From: Balneolaceae bacterium
GTDB lineage: Bacteria; Bacteroidota; Rhodothermia; Balneolales; Balneolaceae
Reading direction: 5' to 3'
Assembly: GCA_021767245.1 (NCBI GenBank)
Contig: JAASTO010000117.1
Span: 1 to 8,054, forward strand
Length of the DNA: 8,054 nucleotides
A model generated the notes under the pieces. It searched no databases and was not told the DNA's origin. It was given only the letters and a program-made list of their open reading frames with translations. Both the position numbers and the translations under genes were made by a program. Below are positions 1 through 6,641 of this stretch, piece by piece (position 1 is the stretch's first letter; each line of letters starts with the position of its first letter).

Positions 1-795
1 CAGATGCACATCATGCTCAGGATATTTCATCACATCATCACTTTCCTCAGCCACTTCGTTAAGTGCCTTTAAAACAAGGTCAAGATCTGAGGAGTAAGAC
101 ACACCAACGTCTATGCTCAGTCGATATGAGGTATCCCCATGAGAAAAGTTGATCACGTCTTTCGATACAAACTCTGAATTCGGAACAATAATGGAAATAT
201 TATCCAGGGTCTTCACTTTAGTCGACCTAATATTGATCTCCTGAATATCTCCCTCAATATTATTGACTGATACTCGGTCTCCCACACTGATCGGGCGCTC
301 AAATAGCACGATCAGTCCTGAAATGAAATTAGAGGTAATATTTTGAAGGCCAAAACCAATACCTACAGAAAGGAAACCAAAGATCACCGCAAGTCCGGTC
401 ATGTTGATCCCTAAGAACTGAAAGGAAATAAAGACCCCGATCACAACCATCACATATTGAGACATACGGGAGAGGGTGTAGCGCAGTCCACTGTCTTTTA
501 CAAACTTGGGGAGGATTCGGTTATTGAGCATCCTCTTAACAAAAGAGGCGAGGAATGAGAAGCCAATAATAAGTAAAACAAATATAAGCAGCTTCAGGAA
601 CGTGACCGGCGTATTTTGAATCGTAAATAACTGCACCTGAAGCAGGTCCCAGATATAAATAAAGGTATCACTGATCGTGTAATCAGACGGATCCGGAATA
701 TTCAAGGCTGAATCTGCTGAAATAATATTTTTAGCACTGTCGGTTGTCAGTGAATCGACTTGAGGGGCTGATGTAGGTAGTTGAAAATTATTCAT
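1..795 (-). CDS. MscS-family mechanosensitive ion channel, N-terminal part (cut by window edge)
   Basis: This frame is open for 265 codons from an ATG at 793-795 down to base 1, so the C-terminus lies outside the window. The family forms heptameric inner-membrane channels that release small solutes on hypo-osmotic shock. Visible parts, in order: a polar N-terminal stretch without an obvious signal peptide (about 1-60), hydrophobic helices at about 65-87 and 112-130, and a glycine- and alanine-rich pore helix at about 132-153 containing GIGFGLQNI. The family signature FERPISVGDRV follows at about 165-175. The start of the cytoplasmic beta domain (IIVPNSEFVSKDVINFS, about 202-218) and of the alpha/beta domain come next. 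The single predicted N-terminal segment before the core suggests a small MscS-like protein rather than a large MscK type. There is no clear Shine-Dalgarno site. TATCTTTG lies only 4 nt before the ATG, and a minus-strand terminator lies about 47-79 nt upstream. The family call is secure; ion selectivity cannot be told. Confidence 0.93.
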   Translation of the reverse strand, partial: MNNFQLPTSAPQVDSLTTDSAKNIISADSALNIPDPSDYTISDTFIYIWDLLQVQLFTIQNTPVTFLKLLIFVLLIIGFSFLASFVKRMLNNRILPKFVKDSGLRYTLSRMSQYVMVVIGVFISFQFLGINMTGLAVIFGFLSVGIGFGLQNITSNFISGLIVLFERPISVGDRVSVNNIEGDIQEINIRSTKVKTLDNISIIVPNSEFVSKDVINFSHGDTSYRLSIDVGVSYSSDLDLVLKALNEVAEESDDVMKYPEHDVHL

Positions 796-841
796 GTACC
801 AAAGATAATAGATTTGTGAGGATTATCGAACAGAGTTCTAT

Positions 842-874
842 AAACTAAAAGAGGCCAACTAATGGCTGACCTCT
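842..874 (-). terminator. Rho-independent terminator, minus strand
   Basis: On the minus strand the arms AGAGGTCAGC and GTTGGCCTCT form a 10-bp stem (two G-U pairs) around a CATTA loop. TTTTAGTTT follows at once. This is a complete intrinsic terminator by form. It lies about 250 nt after the glgP stop and 47 nt before the mscS-type start. It could end the glgP transcript or act as an attenuator in the leader of the channel gene. The stem and T-tract are read directly; the transcript it serves is inference. Confidence 0.7.
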
Positions 875-920
875 CAATATCTTTCAGCTCAATAATTAAT
901 TAACTGTATTAGCTAACTAA

Positions 921-953
921 CCCTGATCGGTTCCGATGCGGAGCGTACCAGGG
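921..953. other. Imperfect inverted repeat / hairpin in the intergenic region
   Basis: The outer arms CCCTG and CAGGG and the inner arms GTTCCG and CGGAGC (one G-U pair) pair around an ATG triplet. Mismatches separate the two helices. There is no T-tract on either side, so it is not a terminator by itself. It sits between the two terminator-like hairpins. On the minus strand it directly follows GACCTC (953-958), which can pair with the 5' arm of the terminator at 842-874. Confidence 0.4.
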
Positions 954-965
954 AGGTCTTCGATT

Positions 966-991
966 AATCATTCAGGTTTGAGTGATTTTTT
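966..991 (+). terminator. Terminator-like hairpin, plus strand
   Basis: The arms AATCATTC and GAGTGATT (8 bp, one T-G pair) enclose a 6-nt loop and run into a six-T tract, shared between the arm and its tail. The stem is AT-rich and therefore weak. In minus-strand RNA the same arms carry an A-C mismatch, so the structure fits plus-strand RNA better. No plus-strand gene lies upstream in the window, so it would end either an unannotated transcript starting within 796-960 or antisense transcription over the mscS-type gene. Confidence 0.4.
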
Positions 992-1125
992 ATTCGTTAT
1001 ACTAAACCCAATACTGTATACCTGAGTGCCAAATATTCTATTTACAGCTGTTATGAAATAGAGTTACCTCACAATTCTTTTAAGCCGGTTTCACACACTC
1101 GGTGGGGAACCAACCCTAACTGAAA

Positions 1126-3600
1126 CTACTTCAGGCTCTCCTTAGGTGCCTGCCAGATCTCATCGTTGTAATCATTGATGGTACGATCACTGGAGAATTT
1201 ACCGATGTTGGCCGTGTTAATGATCGCCTTACGGTTCCATTCATCCTGATCCTTGAACGCTTCAGAAACTTCATCCTGTTTTTGGACATATGCCTCATAA
1301 TCTGCCATTACCATAAAGTAATCGCCTTCATGAAGCAGGGCATTAATGATCGGTTCAAACAGGGCTTTATCACCGTTACTGAAGAAACCGTCACGGATCT
1401 GATCCACGGCTTGCTTCAATTCAGGATTAGCGTTGTAGTAATCCCACGGATTATATCCTTCCCGGCGAACCTGTTCGATCTCTTCTTCTTCAAGGCCAAA
1501 GATGAAGATATTATCATCACCCACTTCTTCCTTGATCTCCACGTTGGCTCCATCCAGGGTTCCGATCGTAAGGGCCCCGTTGAGCGCAAATTTCATGTTA
1601 CCGGTTCCGGAAGCTTCCATCCCGGCTGTTGAGATCTGCTCCGACAGGTTTGCTGCAGGGATCAGCTTCTCAGCCAGGGTCACACTATAATTTTGAAGGA
1701 ATACGCACTTCAGTTTCTTATTCACGTCCGGATCATTATTTACCACTTCTGCAATACTGTTGATCAGCTTGATATGCAGTTTGGCCATGGTGTAACCCGG
1801 TGCGGCCTTACCCGCAAATATGACCGTTCTTGGAGAAATGTCGAGATCCGGATTTTCCTTGAGCCTGTTGTAAAGAGTGATCACATGAAGAGCTGCCATC
1901 AGCTGACGTTTGTATTCATGGATACGCTTGATCTGAATATCAAACATGGAATTCGGATCCACATCCAGGTTGTTTTCAGCTTTGATGTAATCCGCTAAAC
2001 GCTTTTTATTCTCCAGCTTGATCTCTGCAAATTGCTTACGGAATTTCTTGTCCTCAGCATAGTCGTTGATCTGCTTCAATTCATCAAGATCTGTCACCCA
2101 ATCTTCCCCAATTTTCTCAGAGATCAACCCTGAAAGCGCCGGGTTACACTGCTTCAACCACCGGCGTGGAGTGATCCCGTTGGTTTTATTGGTGAATTTA
2201 TCCGGATACATCTCTGCAAAGTCCTTGAACATCGACTGCTTCAGCAAGCGGGAGTGCATAGCGGCCACTCCATTTACTTTTCGGGCTCCCACTATACCGA
2301 GGTGAGCCATGTGAACCACAGGGTGTTCCCCTTCACTCACAATACTCATACGGCTCTGTAGATTTTTATCATCTCCCAGCTTGACCTTCACATCATCCAG
2401 AAAACGCCGGTTGATCTCATAAATAATATTCAAATGACGAGGCAGTAGGTTCCGAACCAGAGATACCGGCCATTTTTCAAGGGCTTCCGGCAACAAGGTG
2501 TGATTGGTGTAAGCCATGGAGCGAACCGTAATGTCCCAGGCTTTCTCCCATTCCATATGCTCTTCATCCAGCAAATGTCGCATCAACTCAGGGATTGCCA
2601 GGTTTGGATGCGTATCGTTACACTGAATGGATACCTTATCAGGAAATTTGGTGAAATCGTTATACTGTTTTTTGAACCGGCGGATGATATCCTGCATGGA
2701 TGCTGATACCAGGAAATACTCCTGTTTCAATCGCAATTCCTGTCCCACAAACACTTTATCATTGGGATATAACACCCGTGAGATATTTTGCTCCAGCTGA
2801 TTATCACGAACCGCATCAATGTACTGACCCTGATTAAAACTCTTAAGGTCTATAGCTGAGGATGATTCTGCTTTCCAGAGGCGCAGATAATTGACAATGC
2901 CGTTATCATAACCCGGAATAGGGGTATCATAAGCTACTGCTTTAACACGATGTGTATTCTCCCAGGAGTAATAGGTGTTGCCATTGCTGGATTTCTGTAC
3001 ACCCTGATTTCCATAAAACTCTACCGGATATTGAACTTTGGGGCGAACCGTATCCCATGGGTTACCATATTTCAGCCAAAGATCCGGCCGTTCTACCTGA
3101 TATCCATCCTGAATTTTTTGGTAGAAAATACCATAGTCATAACGAATACCATGACCTATAGCCGGGATACCCAATGTTGCCATTGAGTCAAGGAAACAGG
3201 CCGCAAGACGACCCAGACCGCCATTACCGAGTCCCGCATCCCATTCCTGATCGCGAATATCTTCGTAGGAAAGATCGAGTTCATCCAATGCTTCGGCTAC
3301 CAGGTCACGAACATTCAGGTTGACCAGCATGTTATCCAGAAGCCGGCCAATGAGATATTCCATAGAAAGGTAATAGACCCGCTTGGCATCGGTCTTATAA
3401 TAATGCTGCTGGGTTTTAAGGAGCCGGTCATTCAGCCGGTCCATGATGGTCAGGGTTACGCTTTTGTAGCGATCCCAGTTGGTGGTTGAATATTCATCCT
3501 TTGCCAGGGTATGGCGCAAGTGCAGCTTGATATCCTCACGAAGGGAATCTTTGTCCATTCCTGAGCGAATATTAACACCGGTTGCTTTCTTTTTACTCAT
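1126..3600 (-). CDS. glgP: Glycogen/alpha-glucan phosphorylase (GT35, PLP-dependent)
   Basis: This enzyme releases glucose-1-phosphate from the non-reducing ends of alpha-1,4-glucans with phosphate, in the cytoplasm. At 824 residues it is full length for the GT35 family. Motifs: NGGLGRLAACFLDSMATLG (126-144), CNDTHPNLAIPEL (327-339), KTNGITPRRWL (462-472), GKAAPGY (597-603) and the PLP site EASGTGNMKFALN, with Lys670 as the expected Schiff-base lysine. No catalytic motif appears missing. The N-terminal 100 residues, with TQQHYY at 63-68 and YYLSMEYLIGR at 76-86, resemble animal phosphorylases more than E. coli GlgP. DIIRRFK (304-310) matches the region that gives the AMP-site arginines in muscle phosphorylase. 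The ATG at 3600 is preceded by A-rich sequence without a Shine-Dalgarno site; the stop is TAG. The gene is flanked by gaps of 171 and 330 bp and looks singly transcribed. No other glycogen gene is in the window. Confidence 0.97.
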   Translation of the reverse strand: MSKKKATGVNIRSGMDKDSLREDIKLHLRHTLAKDEYSTTNWDRYKSVTLTIMDRLNDRLLKTQQHYYKTDAKRVYYLSMEYLIGRLLDNMLVNLNVRDLVAEALDELDLSYEDIRDQEWDAGLGNGGLGRLAACFLDSMATLGIPAIGHGIRYDYGIFYQKIQDGYQVERPDLWLKYGNPWDTVRPKVQYPVEFYGNQGVQKSSNGNTYYSWENTHRVKAVAYDTPIPGYDNGIVNYLRLWKAESSSAIDLKSFNQGQYIDAVRDNQLEQNISRVLYPNDKVFVGQELRLKQEYFLVSASMQDIIRRFKKQYNDFTKFPDKVSIQCNDTHPNLAIPELMRHLLDEEHMEWEKAWDITVRSMAYTNHTLLPEALEKWPVSLVRNLLPRHLNIIYEINRRFLDDVKVKLGDDKNLQSRMSIVSEGEHPVVHMAHLGIVGARKVNGVAAMHSRLLKQSMFKDFAEMYPDKFTNKTNGITPRRWLKQCNPALSGLISEKIGEDWVTDLDELKQINDYAEDKKFRKQFAEIKLENKKRLADYIKAENNLDVDPNSMFDIQIKRIHEYKRQLMAALHVITLYNRLKENPDLDISPRTVIFAGKAAPGYTMAKLHIKLINSIAEVVNNDPDVNKKLKCVFLQNYSVTLAEKLIPAANLSEQISTAGMEASGTGNMKFALNGALTIGTLDGANVEIKEEVGDDNIFIFGLEEEEIEQVRREGYNPWDYYNANPELKQAVDQIRDGFFSNGDKALFEPIINALLHEGDYFMVMADYEAYVQKQDEVSEAFKDQDEWNRKAIINTANIGKFSSDRTINDYNDEIWQAPKESLK

Positions 3601-3771
3601 AATTCTGTTTTCTAAAATCTAAAATTTCTTCTCTGGTCTATACTAATAAGTGATAATGTAAGGGGTGATGGGTCAGACTTTGGCTTTAGTTGCTACCTTT
3701 ATTTCATACAACCTAACCATAACCTCCGGCTGTCACGCCGTAAAGGTTCTGTGATCACTCTTCACTTTTTA
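3601..3771. other. Intergenic region between ispE and glgP (ispE 3' end, glgP upstream region)
   Basis: This region should hold the end of the cca-ispE transcript and the glgP promoter, both read on the minus strand. A hairpin is visible at 3721-3748. The half next to glgP is AT-rich, but I found no promoter with both elements well matched. TAGATTTT, close to the glgP start, differs from TAnnTTTG at one base. Confidence 0.4.
3721..3748 (-). terminator. Possible terminator hairpin after ispE (no T-tract)
   Basis: In minus-strand RNA, AACCTT pairs with GGAGGTT-side bases (6 bp including one G-U pair). A 2-nt bulge follows, then CGGC pairs with GCCG around a 6-nt loop. It begins about 24 nt after the ispE stop, where a terminator is expected. 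No run of T follows on the minus strand, so it may be a 3'-end stabilising hairpin or a Rho-related site instead. The structure is visible; its function is inference. Confidence 0.35.
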
Positions 3772-4644
3772 TCATCCTTCTTTTAAATAAATGCCTTGGT
3801 CCGGCTTAAATTTTGGTCTGGTTATATTGGCCGGAAAACCGAGCTTATGAAACGATTCATACGCATTAATTGCAACAAAATCCTGTTCAAAAACGCCAAA
3901 AACACTGGAACCGCTTCCACTCATACTGGCATACTCAGCCCCAAATTCGTAGAACTGATCTTTTATATTTCCGACCAGATGTAAGCGTGGAAAGACCACC
4001 TTTTCAAGTTCGTTCATCAGCAGGTAGCGCCACTCTTCCGGTTCTTCCTCCAGCAGCACATTCTTGAGTGAAAACTCCGGCTCAGGATTCGGCTCACAAA
4101 ATTCATACGCCTTCTCAGTACTGCTCTCAATATTGGGATATACCGTAACGATAAAGGCATCGGGTTGAATATCCAGTGGCTCTATTTCATCGCCCTTACC
4201 TGTGGCAAACCCGGCTTCACCTTTTATGAAAAAGGGAACATCCGCCCCGAGTTGTTTACCCAGCTTGATGAGGTCATCCTGCGATAGACCCAGATTAGCG
4301 ATCTTGTTCATCATACGGAGGGTGGTAGCGGCATTGCTGCTTCCACCGCCAAGGCCCGCACCTGTCGGGATATTCTTTTCAACCTTGATGTTATACTCAT
4401 CCTTAAGACCTGCTTCCTGTTGCAGTAGCTTTATCGATTTCACGATCAGGTTAGTATCGTCCACAGGAATATTCGGGTCACTCATTTCGAGGTGCATACG
4501 GCCGGGTTTCACCTCAAAACGGTCGTTCCACTCAATAAAGCAAAACCCCGTTTCTATAGCATGATATCCATCTTCACGCCTCTCAAGGATATTCAGCCCC
4601 AGGTTGATCTTCCCGTAAGAATTAGAGATCCAGAGTTCAGCCAT
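3772..4644 (-). CDS. ispE: 4-diphosphocytidyl-2-C-methyl-D-erythritol kinase
   Basis: This is a GHMP-family kinase that uses ATP to phosphorylate the 2-hydroxyl of CDP-methylerythritol, the fourth step of the MEP route to IPP and DMAPP, in the cytoplasm. The 290-residue length is normal. Visible signs: YGKINLGL at 10-17 with Lys12 as the expected active-site lysine, and the ATP-binding glycine-rich loop PTGAGLGGGSSNAA at 93-106. GADVPFF at 133-139 supplies Asp135 as the likely catalytic base, and the C-terminal MSGSGSSVFG at 241-250 is present. The usual alanine before the Lys12 motif is glycine here, a mild change. Its ATG (4642-4644) lies inside the end of cca, giving an 8-bp overlap (ATGGCTGA), so the two genes are very likely cotranscribed and perhaps translationally coupled. 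The TGA stop is at 3772-3774. Confidence 0.96.
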   Translation of the reverse strand: MAELWISNSYGKINLGLNILERREDGYHAIETGFCFIEWNDRFEVKPGRMHLEMSDPNIPVDDTNLIVKSIKLLQQEAGLKDEYNIKVEKNIPTGAGLGGGSSNAATTLRMMNKIANLGLSQDDLIKLGKQLGADVPFFIKGEAGFATGKGDEIEPLDIQPDAFIVTVYPNIESSTEKAYEFCEPNPEPEFSLKNVLLEEEPEEWRYLLMNELEKVVFPRLHLVGNIKDQFYEFGAEYASMSGSGSSVFGVFEQDFVAINAYESFHKLGFPANITRPKFKPDQGIYLKEG

Positions 4645-6052
4645 TATTTAAAAAAACGTTTTTGTGTTCCATCATATAGTTAAAAGCCGCATCATGTTCA
4701 TTTGGTATGTCACCATTCAGGATCGCTTCTTTCACGGCATCTTTTACATCGCCAACGGTTCGGCTTGGTTTTATATCCAGCGCTTTCATGATCTCCTCAC
4801 CTGACAGCGGGTTCTTCCAGTTTCTGATCCGGTCTTTTTCCTCAACCTCTTTGATCCGTTTCTCTACATAATCAAAGTTTTGTTGATATTTCTCCTGCTT
4901 GTACTCATTCTTAGTGGTGACATCAGCCCGGCAAAGTTTCATGAGATCATCAATATCATCACCGGCCTCATAAATTAACCTGCGAATTGCGGAATCCGAA
5001 ACTTCATCCGAAACCAATGCAATTGGCCTGAGGTGAAGGCGTACCAACTTGCGAACGTAACGCATGCGTTCATCCAGAGGGAGCCCAAGCCGGCGAAAAA
5101 TCTTCTTGGTCCATTTAGCACCCAGGGCATCATGTCCGTGAAAGGTCCAGCCGGCTTTTGGGTGGAACCGCTGAGTTGGCGGTTTGGCAATATCATGCAT
5201 GATAGCCGCCCAGCGTAACCATAGATCTGCACCCAACTCAATTACATTGTCCAATACTTTCAGAGTATGCCAGAAATTATCCTTATGCCGAACGCCCTTG
5301 ATCTCTTTAACTCCATGCAGGTTGTGCATTTCGGGGAAAAACTCCTTCAAAAGTCCGGTCTTAAACAACATGGTAAACCCGAGCGAAGGATGATCACTCA
5401 ATATGATCTTATTCAACTCATCAATGATCCGTTCCTTTGAAATGATATTGATCCGGCTTGCCATTTCGGTGATAGCATTAAAGGTCTCTTCCTCGATCCT
5501 GAAATTGAGTTGAGAGGCAAAACGAATGGCCCGCATCATTCTAAGTGGGTCATCGCTGAAGGTTTGATGCGGATCGATCGGGGTTTTTATATTCTTGTTT
5601 TCCAGATCTTCCATACCGCCAAAAGGATCGACCAGTTCACCATAATTCTCCTCATTGAGCGACCAGGACATGGCATTGATGGTCAGGTCCCGCCTTAGTT
5701 GGTCATCCTCAAGGGTGCCATCTTCCACGATAGGCTTTCTGGAATCCCTGCGGTAACTTTCCTTTCGGGCTCCCACAAACTCCAGTTCCAGGTCTCCCGT
5801 TTTTACTTGTGCCGTTCCAAATTGCTTGTAAACAGCCAGTGAGGAGTCTTTGATCTTATCAGAAACTGACTGAGCCAGTTTAATTCCGGAACCGACTGTA
5901 ACAAAGTCGATATCCATCGCTCCTTCTTTTAAGCGGTTCAAATAATGATCACGTACATAACCGCCAACTACATAAACCGGGCAATCCAGTTCATCTGCGG
6001 CCTGACTAATGATCTTAAATACTTTCTGGTGCGACGTTGGTATGTTTTTCAT
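4637..6052 (-). CDS. cca: CCA tRNA nucleotidyltransferase (class II, with HD domain)
   Basis: This enzyme adds or repairs the 3' CCA end of tRNA from CTP and ATP without a template. Residue numbers here count from a TTG codon at 6059-6061; subtract 3 for the ATG at 6050-6052. The nucleotidyltransferase head has VYVVGGYVRD (29-38), the metal-binding pair MDIDFV (Asp50, Asp52) and RRDLTINAM (123-131). DPFGGMEDL (145-153) and the neck motif DDPLRMMRAIRFA (170-182) follow. A C-terminal HD phosphohydrolase-like domain shows MHDIAK (288-293) and FHGHDALGA (307-315). About 471-474 residues is normal for CCA enzymes with an HD domain; poly(A) polymerase is less likely. I chose the ATG because it is a standard start. 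GAGG lies 13 nt before it but only 4 nt before the TTG, so the TTG remains possible. The gene leads the cca-ispE pair and overlaps ispE by 8 bp. Confidence 0.94.
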   Translation of the reverse strand: MKNIPTSHQKVFKIISQAADELDCPVYVVGGYVRDHYLNRLKEGAMDIDFVTVGSGIKLAQSVSDKIKDSSLAVYKQFGTAQVKTGDLELEFVGARKESYRRDSRKPIVEDGTLEDDQLRRDLTINAMSWSLNEENYGELVDPFGGMEDLENKNIKTPIDPHQTFSDDPLRMMRAIRFASQLNFRIEEETFNAITEMASRINIISKERIIDELNKIILSDHPSLGFTMLFKTGLLKEFFPEMHNLHGVKEIKGVRHKDNFWHTLKVLDNVIELGADLWLRWAAIMHDIAKPPTQRFHPKAGWTFHGHDALGAKWTKKIFRRLGLPLDERMRYVRKLVRLHLRPIALVSDEVSDSAIRRLIYEAGDDIDDLMKLCRADVTTKNEYKQEKYQQNFDYVEKRIKEVEEKDRIRNWKNPLSGEEIMKALDIKPSRTVGDVKDAVKEAILNGDIPNEHDAAFNYMMEHKNVFLNNG

Positions 6053-6068
6053 GTGTTTCAAAGCACCT

Positions 6069-6076
6069 CAAAGATA
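6069..6076 (-). promoter_or_regulatory. Candidate -7 promoter element (TAnnTTTG type) for cca-ispE
   Basis: The minus strand reads TATCTTTG 16 nt before the cca ATG, a full match to the Bacteroidota housekeeping -7 element. At the expected distance of about 20 nt upstream there is only TCTG, not TTTG, so the -33 element is imperfect. If real, the mRNA would begin about 10 nt before the ATG. The same octamer lies at 800-807, just before the mscS-type gene. Confidence 0.35.
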
Positions 6077-6126
6077 GGAATGTTAAACGTTGCTTTCAGA
6101 GGATTACTAAGATATTTTCATTACCA

Positions 6127-6155
6127 TTGTTACATTACAAAGAGACCTCGATAAG
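6127..6155 (+). promoter_or_regulatory. Candidate sigma70-like promoter for the usp-like gene
   Basis: TTGTTA (6127-6132) and GATAAG (6150-6155) are 17 nt apart, each matching four of six consensus bases. They lie just upstream of the ATG at 6170. This would give a very short leader without a Shine-Dalgarno site. Matches of this quality occur by chance in AT-rich spacers, so this is only a candidate. Confidence 0.25.
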
Positions 6156-6169
6156 TCAAAAATATAGAT

Positions 6170-6571
6170 ATGGGAAATACAAAAACCTGGGTGATCGCTA
6201 CAAATGGAACCAAATACGCCAGTGAAGCCGTAAAATATGCAGCTGAATTATACCGTGACCTGAGAACAGAACCGGAGATCTACATCCTGGTTGTGGCTAC
6301 CGATGATGAAGCTGTAACTCAGGCTAAAGCTATTCTGGAAATGGCAAATTTCACCTTCGAGGATATAGCGGGAAAAGAGGGAGCTTTGACAACCCTGGTT
6401 GAAATTGGGGAACCGGGCGAGGTCATCATACAACAGATGAAAAAATTAAACGGTGACCATTTGTTCATAGGCGGGGCCGATTTCAAATGGGATATCAATG
6501 ACGAGAGTGAAGGTGGTATCAGTAACTACATCATTGAAAACATTAGCGGTGGTATCACTCTCATAAAGTAA
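6170..6571 (+). CDS. UspA-like universal stress family protein (small, single domain)
   Basis: This 133-residue cytoplasmic protein has the alternating beta-alpha pattern of the Usp fold. It opens with WVIATNGTKYASEAVKYAAE (7-26), equivalent to the 'ILVATDGSxxSxxAL' start of the family. It continues with a second strand ILVVATD (39-45) and the GxPxEVI motif GEPGEVI (80-86). FIGGADF (99-105) follows, and a closing strand GGITLIK ends the protein. In ATP-binding Usps the last region reads G-x2-G-x9-G-S/T. Here a GGAD...EGGIS stretch (101-118) only loosely fits, and the early Asp of the family is Asn12, so nucleotide binding is doubtful. The ATG has no Shine-Dalgarno site. The gene is divergent from cca across 117 bp and is followed 70 bp later, on the same strand, by the HATPase-GNAT gene; the two may share a transcript. 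Specific role unknown. Confidence 0.82.
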   Translation: MGNTKTWVIATNGTKYASEAVKYAAELYRDLRTEPEIYILVVATDDEAVTQAKAILEMANFTFEDIAGKEGALTTLVEIGEPGEVIIQQMKKLNGDHLFIGGADFKWDINDESEGGISNYIIENISGGITLIK

Positions 6572-6641
6572 TTTTTGAGTTTGTTTTACACATAATATTC
6601 ACATCTCCATATATATTTATAGTAAATGAACCCTGTACATC
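6572..6641 (+). other. AT-rich 70-bp spacer upstream of the HATPase-GNAT gene
   Basis: No convincing terminator follows the usp-like stop. The spacer contains TTTACA (6585-6590) and TATATTTA, which is one base from TAnnTTTG and lies 22 nt before the ATG. It may carry a weak promoter or simply be read through from the usp-like gene. No Shine-Dalgarno site is visible. Confidence 0.25.

Larger units (their letters stand above)
796..1125. other. Structured 330-bp non-coding interval between glgP and the mscS-type gene
   Basis: No convincing coding frame was found on either strand. Read on the minus strand from the glgP stop, it holds a weak G/C-containing hairpin at about 1087-1111 without a T-tract. 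The 966-987 arms follow; they pair better as plus-strand RNA. An imperfect hairpin at 921-953 comes next, then a good intrinsic terminator at about 842-874, then 46 nt to the mscS-type ATG. It could be a long glgP 3' untranslated region, a small RNA locus, or a regulatory leader of the channel gene. The sequence alone does not decide, and I did not recognise a known riboswitch class. Confidence 0.6.

Noticed and set aside
921..953. tRNA-like or tRNA-fragment sequence (GGTTCCGATGCGGAGC)
   Set aside because: No cloverleaf arms, anticodon loop or normal T-loop consensus can be built around it.
910..981. Short plus-strand reading frame across the 921-953 hairpin
   Set aside because: It has no start codon with a ribosome site, is bounded by a TAG at 910-912 and a nearby stop, and is too short to support a peptide gene.
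1282..3186. Several plus-strand open frames of 60-116 codons opposite glgP
   Set aside because: They lie antisense to a full-length, well-conserved gene, have no recognisable domains, and arise from codon bias of the real gene.
3750..3757. Perfect 8-bp palindrome GTGATCAC after ispE as an operator site
   Set aside because: TGATC is frequent throughout the coding parts of the window, so a single short palindrome is not evidence for a binding site.
3796..5698. Open frames antisense to ispE and cca, and an 88-codon minus-strand frame within cca (4975-5241)
   Set aside because: They overlap strongly supported genes in other frames, and their composition looks like shadow translation.
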